From: Candidatus Rhodoferax randersensis
Lineage (GTDB): Bacteria; Pseudomonadota; Gammaproteobacteria; Burkholderiales; Burkholderiaceae_C
Reading direction: 5' to 3'
DNA length: 19,790 bases
NCBI GenBank assembly: GCA_016718155.1
Contig: JADKEH010000018.1
Coordinates: 1 to 19,790 of the forward strand
The translations under genes were made by a program, and so were the position numbers. Shown one piece after another: positions 15,326 through 19,790 of this stretch. The notes under the pieces are model-generated. The model ran no database searches, was not told where the DNA came from, and was given only the letters and a program-made list of their open reading frames with translations. Each line of letters begins with the position of its first letter. The stretch's first letter is position 1.

Positions 15326-17550
15326 GCGGCCCGCCTGTCTGTGGCTGCAGCGGGGTTCGTGACCGTGACTTTGACGCCACGAAATTGGGGCCCGGGGGGC
15401 TGGGGCGGCTGGGCCGCATGCAGGGCCTGGAAGCCGCTCATGACTTGGTCGCGCGGGCCGTCGGCAACGATCTGGTTGCCAAGGACGACGATGATGCGGT
15501 CCACCAGCGGCAGCAGCGCGGGCTTGTGCGTGACGATGACCATGGTCTTGCCGTGCTCGGCTTCTTTCTTGAGCACGTCCAGGCACTGGGTCTCTTGCAT
15601 CTGGTCCATGTTGGAGGTGGGTTCGTCGAGCAGGAGCACATTGGGGTTGGTGAGCATGAGGCGAGTGAAGGCGACCAACTGGCGTTGACCGCCGCTCAGG
15701 CCTTTGCCGCCTTCGCTGATGGGGCGATCGAGCCCCAGGGGATGGGCGAGCACGAGGCGGCTCATGCCGGTGCGCTTCATGACTTCGATCAAGGCGTCGT
15801 CGCCCGGGTCGGGCAGGCCGATGAGCAGGTTTTCGCGCAGGGTGCCCTGGAACAGACGGTGCTCTTGCTGCAGGTAGCCCATGTGGCGGTTGATGACTTC
15901 GCGGCTGACGTGCGAGAGGTCGAGCCCGTCGATCAGGATGCGGCCTTTGTTGGGCACGTACATGCCACTGAGCAAGCGCAGCAGCGTGGATTTGCCCGAT
16001 CCGATGGGGCCGATGACGCCCACGCGTTCACCGGGCTTTATCTCCAGCGAGTTGATGATGAGCGCTGCCGGGCCGGGGCCGTAGGCAAACTCGACTTGCT
16101 CTGCGTTGAAGTGCCCGCGCAAATCGGTGGGGATGAGCACGCGCTCCAGACCTTCGTTGTCGGTCTTGAGGTCGTAGAGCTTGTCCAGGCCCTGCAGGGC
16201 GGCCTTGGCGTGGGCGTGCTGAACGAACAAGCCTGGCACCATCATGATGGGTGAGAGCACACGGCCGCTGAGGATGGAGGCGGCGATGAGCGCACCCATG
16301 GTCATGTCTCCGGCCATCACGACCATGGAGCCGACCACAACAACACCGGCGTAGCTCAGTTGCTGCAGCGCTGCGGCAAAGTAGGCCACGCTCTCGGAGG
16401 AGTGGCGCATCTCCAGATCGTTGGTGATGGTGTGCGCGTTGAGGCTGAGCCAGCGCGAGAGGAACTTCCAGCCGCCGGAACCGGACTTGATGGTTTCCAC
16501 GCCGTCCACGGCCTCGACGAGAAGACCGGTTTTCTGATTGGAGTACTTGGCGCTGGATTCAGCGATGCGGTTGACACGGCGGCGCGCGGAAAGGCCGATC
16601 AGCAAGGAGGCTCCAGCCAGCAGCAGCGGCACGGCCGCCACCCAGGGGCTGGCGATCCAGGCGATGAGCACCAGGAAGACCATGCCCATGGGCACGTCCA
16701 CCAGGGCAAACAAGGTGCCCGCGGTGTAGAAGTTGCGCACTTGCTCGTAGCCGCGCATCTGCCCGGCCAGCGAGCCCACGGAGGCGGGCAGTTGGTCGAT
16801 GCGCAGTTGCAGCAGCCGCTGGAAGATTTCGCGCGAGAGCCGGTTGTCGAGCCCGACGGTGACGTGGTCCATGATGCGCGCGCGCACGAATTTCAGGGCC
16901 AGCTCGATCAGGATGCTCAGCACGACCCCGATGCCGAGCACGGCCAGGGTGTACTGCCCGCGCGTGGGTATGACGCGGTCGTAGACCTGCATGGAAAACA
17001 GCGAGGTCATCAGCGCCAGCAGACCAATGAAGACGGAGGCCACCACGGCTTCGCCCATGCTGGAGCGGTACAGGCGCATGCTGCGCTTGAGGATGTGGCT
17101 GAAGTTGCTGATGCCCGGGGTGTCTTCAGTCGCGGTTTGGCCGGCGCTCTCTTTTTGCCAATCCAGCAGCCAGCAGGCGCCCTCCAGCTCGCCTTTGTCT
17201 ACGGTGCGCTTACCCGCCTGGCTGCTGATGATCCAGCGGCCGTCGGGCTCGCGGTCTGTCACCACAAACCAGCCTGCACGCGCGGTATGGCCCAACAAGG
17301 GCAGGTGCACCCGGTCGGGTTGCGCCAGGCGCTTGGGCTCGGCGTAGCCCAGCGCGTTCATCACGGCGCCCACTGCCTGCGACCCAGTGCGGCTGCCTGC
17401 GCCCCGCACGCTCGCCTGCAGACGCAGGCGATCGAGCGCGAGGTTGCGGGTGCGAGCGATGAACATGACGGCCCACTCCAACTGATCCATGGCCTCGGCA
17501 GAGGAATCTGTTGGCTCCACCCGGTTGCTTGCTTTGTTGGAATAGCTCAC
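15322..17550 (-). CDS. Type I secretion ABC transporter (LapB/RtxB-like)
   Basis: This 742-residue half transporter has an N-terminal C39-peptidase-like region (about 20-135) in which I see no catalytic Cys/His pair. Such C39-like domains bind rather than cut the substrate in RTX and adhesin exporters. About six membrane helices follow (170-440), then the ATPase domain with Walker A GPIGSGKST, signature LSGGQRQ, Walker B VLLLDEPTS and H-loop VTHK. The start is a GTG at 17550 with AAGAGA upstream; an ATG 20 codons further in is possible. An unusual Pro-rich tail (AAQPPQPPGPQ) follows the ATPase domain. It powers export of an unfolded substrate, most plausibly the adjacent adhesin. Confidence 0.94.
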   Translation of the reverse strand: MSYSNKASNRVEPTDSSAEAMDQLEWAVMFIARTRNLALDRLRLQASVRGAGSRTGSQAVGAVMNALGYAEPKRLAQPDRVHLPLLGHTARAGWFVVTDREPDGRWIISSQAGKRTVDKGELEGACWLLDWQKESAGQTATEDTPGISNFSHILKRSMRLYRSSMGEAVVASVFIGLLALMTSLFSMQVYDRVIPTRGQYTLAVLGIGVVLSILIELALKFVRARIMDHVTVGLDNRLSREIFQRLLQLRIDQLPASVGSLAGQMRGYEQVRNFYTAGTLFALVDVPMGMVFLVLIAWIASPWVAAVPLLLAGASLLIGLSARRRVNRIAESSAKYSNQKTGLLVEAVDGVETIKSGSGGWKFLSRWLSLNAHTITNDLEMRHSSESVAYFAAALQQLSYAGVVVVGSMVVMAGDMTMGALIAASILSGRVLSPIMMVPGLFVQHAHAKAALQGLDKLYDLKTDNEGLERVLIPTDLRGHFNAEQVEFAYGPGPAALIINSLEIKPGERVGVIGPIGSGKSTLLRLLSGMYVPNKGRILIDGLDLSHVSREVINRHMGYLQQEHRLFQGTLRENLLIGLPDPGDDALIEVMKRTGMSRLVLAHPLGLDRPISEGGKGLSGGQRQLVAFTRLMLTNPNVLLLDEPTSNMDQMQETQCLDVLKKEAEHGKTMVIVTHKPALLPLVDRIIVVLGNQIVADGPRDQVMSGFQALHAAQPPQPPGPQFRGVKVTVTNPAAATDRRAA

Positions 17551-17581
17551 GTTGGCGTTCTCTTGGGGTGCGGGGTCGGGC

Positions 17582-18796
17582 TCAAGGCTGTTGGGCCGCG
17601 TAGACCCTCAAGCGCTTGAGCAACCCGAAGAAGTTGTGTTGCACGTCGTTGAGCGCGTATTCGTTTTGCGAGAGTTCGCGCATGGCGTTCATCACATCCA
17701 GCCAGCTCTTCTTTGCGGCGGTGAATTGGCGCACGTACGATTCGTGGATCTGGCGGGCACTTTCAACCGATACAACCAAGGATTTGTATCGCTGCAGGTT
17801 TTCCTGAATTTCGTTGGCGTCGTTGAGCATGGCTTGCAGCACCTCCAGGCGGGCCGCGTCTCGCGCACCTTCGAGGCTGGCTGCGCGCGCGATCAGGGCG
17901 TCGACTTCGCTGGATGCGGCAAACCCAGCACCGGTGGAGTAGCGCACACCGACAAAGGCGGCGGTGGTGCCGCCCGATCCCAGCCCGCGGTCTACCCGCG
18001 CATACAGCTGGGGCCGAAGTTCAGAGCGCTTGGTTTCGATGCGCGACTGAGCGGCAAGCAGCTCTTTCTCGGCGCGGCGAACAGTTGGCTGGCGGTTGGC
18101 CAGCGCGGCCCAGTCGGTGCCTTGAAATGCCTGGGCTTCGGCTGCAAACCGTTCGGGCACGCCTTCGCTGGCGGGCGAGCTCAGGGTGTTGCGCAGCCCT
18201 TCGATGCCGGTGAGCTGCTCAAGGCGCAGCTTGGCGAGGCTGGCGTTGAGCAGCGCTTTGCGCCGGTCAAGGCCCGCTTGCATGACCTGCGCCTGAACCA
18301 GTTGCAGCTCCACCTGGGTGGACAACTCTGACTGAACCCGTCGGGTCATCATGGCTTCGTGGTCGGAGAGCAGTTTGAGCAACCGGTCGGCCACCACCAC
18401 ACGCCCGTTGGCGGATTGCAGGGTTTGCCAGGCGCTGATCACCTGCAAATCGATGTCTTGCTCTTGCTCGGGAACACGGGAACGGGCGAGCTCCGCGCTT
18501 TGCTTGGCCAGATCGACACCGGCAGCGGTCGCACCGCCGTCCCAGACGTTTTGCTCCAGGCGCAGGTAACGCGAGGGCTCGGCCACGAGATCTTTGCCCC
18601 CCCCCTCCAGCACGATCGACAGGCTGGGCAGGTAACGGGCGGACGCCGCATCGACTTCTTTGCCCGCAGCGTCTACGCCGAGACGGGCGGACTTGATGGC
18701 AGGGTGGTTGTTGCGCGCTGCAGCCCGGAGCTCATCGAGCGTTTGCGCTCCCGCCCCCGCGCAGGCCAGCAAGGCACTGAAAGCCACCAGGGTCAT
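17582..18796 (-). CDS. Type I secretion outer-membrane channel (TolC family)
   Basis: From the ATG at 18796 the protein has a clear signal peptide (MTLVAFSALLACAGAGA, then QTLDELRAAARNNHPAIKSAR), and it shows the two-fold repeated TolC helical-barrel pattern (YLPSLSIVLEGGG..., LRPQLYARVDRGLGS) over about 404 residues. The frame is open to another ATG at 18901 that adds 35 residues. That ATG and the next codons (MRLNFLSV) lie inside a duplicated 40-bp sequence shared with the IS-flanking region, so I consider them non-native. I see no good ribosome binding site for either start. It is the first gene of the TolC-ABC-HlyD-adhesin series. Its native promoter may have been replaced by the element to its right. 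Confidence 0.88.
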   Translation of the reverse strand: MTLVAFSALLACAGAGAQTLDELRAAARNNHPAIKSARLGVDAAGKEVDAASARYLPSLSIVLEGGGKDLVAEPSRYLRLEQNVWDGGATAAGVDLAKQSAELARSRVPEQEQDIDLQVISAWQTLQSANGRVVVADRLLKLLSDHEAMMTRRVQSELSTQVELQLVQAQVMQAGLDRRKALLNASLAKLRLEQLTGIEGLRNTLSSPASEGVPERFAAEAQAFQGTDWAALANRQPTVRRAEKELLAAQSRIETKRSELRPQLYARVDRGLGSGGTTAAFVGVRYSTGAGFAASSEVDALIARAASLEGARDAARLEVLQAMLNDANEIQENLQRYKSLVVSVESARQIHESYVRQFTAAKKSWLDVMNAMRELSQNEYALNDVQHNFFGLLKRLRVYAAQQP

Positions 18797-18878
18797 GACG
18801 CGCGAGCGGGCAAACGCATGCGCGGTGGCAGCCTGTTGAAGACGCGCGAAAAAGGAAGAGGAGCTTAAAAGGAAGCTC

Positions 18879-18965
18879 ACGGATAGGAAATTCAACCGCA
18901 TGAGGCCAAGTATGGCACACGGTCGACGGATAGGAAATTCAACCGCATGAGGCCAAGTATGGCAC
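18879..18965. repeat. Two 40-bp direct repeats, 47-bp period
   Basis: The same 40 bases occur at 18879-18918 and 18926-18965, separated by 7 bp. On the minus strand they contain ATGCGGTTGAATTTCCTATCC. They lie between the IS91-like remnant and the TolC gene and supply the outer candidate start codon of the latter. They may be a duplicated element terminus or an assembly slip. Confidence 0.85.
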
Positions 18966-19108
18966 GAGTTTTGGGCCTCGAAACACGTTCGGCCAAGGAA
19001 GGTTGAGCGCTCGCTTGCCGCTCAATGGCAAGAGCTTGGGAGGCAGTATGCATTTGGGCCTGGCGCGCAGCTGCTTCCCGCAGCGATGGATACCGCCGCT
19101 TCACTGGG
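18966..19108. other. Non-coding flank of the IS91-like remnant
   Basis: About 140 bp lie between the transposase stop codon and the tandem repeats. I see no gene here. A minus-strand frame is open through it, but only as a continuation out of the broken transposase. It is probably the non-coding terminal part of the insertion element. Confidence 0.4.
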
Positions 19109-19790
19109 TCACCAATTGACGCGCTGGTCCACCTCGTCGGGTTGAGCTGCCAGATCCCAATCCGGCTCGCCTTGCGCACCATCATCCACCGGCGCGTCGC
19201 AGCCCTCCACAGCGGTGGCCCGCGTGCCGGGTGATGTGCGGGGGCAGACTCCACCCCGATGTGGTTCAGGATGTGGCGGATTCGGCGCTGTGGGTGATGA
19301 AGGCAATGATGCGCATCTGCCCACCGCACATGGGGCACAGCAGCGGAAATGCCTCGTAGATGCGGGGCAATCAGCACCGCCCACAAGTAATGCGCCGCTC
19401 GCTTCGGGCGTGCTTGCCAGGTTCGGGTGTGGGTGTGGCCGCGTTGCCCGGCGCCGCCACCCCAGGCACGCCCGCGCCAGGTTGTGCAGTCTCCACCGTG
19501 GCTGGTTGCGACGCAGCAGGCTGAGCCAGCGCCGTTACCGCCGCTCTCAGCGGCGAGTTTGTGCCAGCACACCAAAGTAGCGGTGCCGGTGGGTGCGTGG
19601 CGGTGGCACCAGCGCGGCGATGCGGTCGATCAGTTCCAGCGGTGTGAGGTGCAGTCTCATCTGCCATGGCACCACGCTTGTCACTGGTGGGCTCGCTGCG
19701 CTGTTTGGCAGCGGTACGACCAGTTTGTTCCCTCTTTTGCGTAGGCGCTCCATGAAAACGGTGGACGCGCAATAGCGCAGCAGCCGCTCC
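19109..19790 (-). pseudogene. IS91-like (Y2-type) transposase, C-terminal remnant with frameshifts
   Basis: Read on the minus strand, three frames carry successive pieces of one protein: LLRYCA and MERLRKRGNKLV near 19750, LTPLELIDRIAALVPPPRTHRHRYFGVLA near 19600, NSPLRAAVTALAQPA near 19540, YLWAVLIA and RHILNHIGVES near 19380-19270, and the tail GEPDWDLAAQPDEVDQRVNW ending at 19109. This is the C-terminal third of the IS91-related transposases common in Betaproteobacteria. At least three frame changes are needed to follow it, so it is either decayed or contains sequencing indels. The 5' part is outside the window. The family call is from memory of such proteins. Confidence 0.75.

Noticed and set aside
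14249..17619. Plus-strand open frames (479, 289 and 419 codons) opposite the secretion genes
   Set aside because: Shadows of the HlyD and ABC genes, whose motifs (Walker A, LSGGQ, HlyD signature) are clear on the minus strand.

Overview
The window looks like a high-GC betaproteobacterial chromosome or metagenomic contig, most likely Comamonadaceae (Acidovorax/Hydrogenophaga type). This rests on the aceF-lpdA gene order with a lipoyl domain at the LpdA N-terminus, the codon usage and the style of the transposases. It was read by eye only, so the taxonomy is an inference.

Layout, left to right. (i) 1-600, minus strand: the start of lpdA and the 3' third of aceF. aceF is cut at about 590 and joined to a Tn3-family transposase lacking its C-terminus (592-2464); one transposon end lies near 2636-2673. 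(ii) 2674-4523, plus strand: a 7TM sensor histidine kinase whose reading frame starts directly at the transposon end, so its signal peptide and promoter are missing. (iii) 4471-6836: a diversity-generating retroelement (DGR), consisting of an Avd-like helical-bundle protein (minus), a DGR-type reverse transcriptase (plus), a template repeat TR (6155-6327) and a variable repeat VR (6664-6836). TR and VR differ at 23 of 33 template adenines (minus-strand sense) but at only 2 of 81 other positions across the 114-base variable core. This is the signature of adenine-specific mutagenic retrohoming. (iv) 6701-13978, minus: the DGR target, a giant repetitive adhesin with a BapA-like N-terminal domain, an AP/GP linker, three families of Ig-like repeats (2 + 8 + 7 units) and a C-terminal domain ending in the VR. 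The middle of the repeat array is broken by many small indels, which I think are mostly sequencing or assembly error. (v) 14126-18796, minus: a complete type I secretion system (HlyD-type adaptor, LapB/RtxB-like ABC transporter with a degenerate C39-like domain, TolC-family outer membrane protein) directly upstream of the adhesin. (vi) 18879-19790: a 47-bp-period tandem duplication and a frameshifted IS91-like transposase remnant.

Working model: the TolC-ABC-HlyD operon exports the adhesin to the cell surface, and the RT plus Avd copy the TR with errors at A into the 3' end of the adhesin gene. The result would be a cell-surface adhesin whose binding tip is rediversified. Unusual points are that the RT faces the TR and target head-on, the VR encodes the very C-terminus of a type I substrate (where the export signal is normally found), and the 60-bp constant ends of TR and VR are identical, so only the flanking sequence (a hairpin beside the VR) distinguishes donor from recipient.
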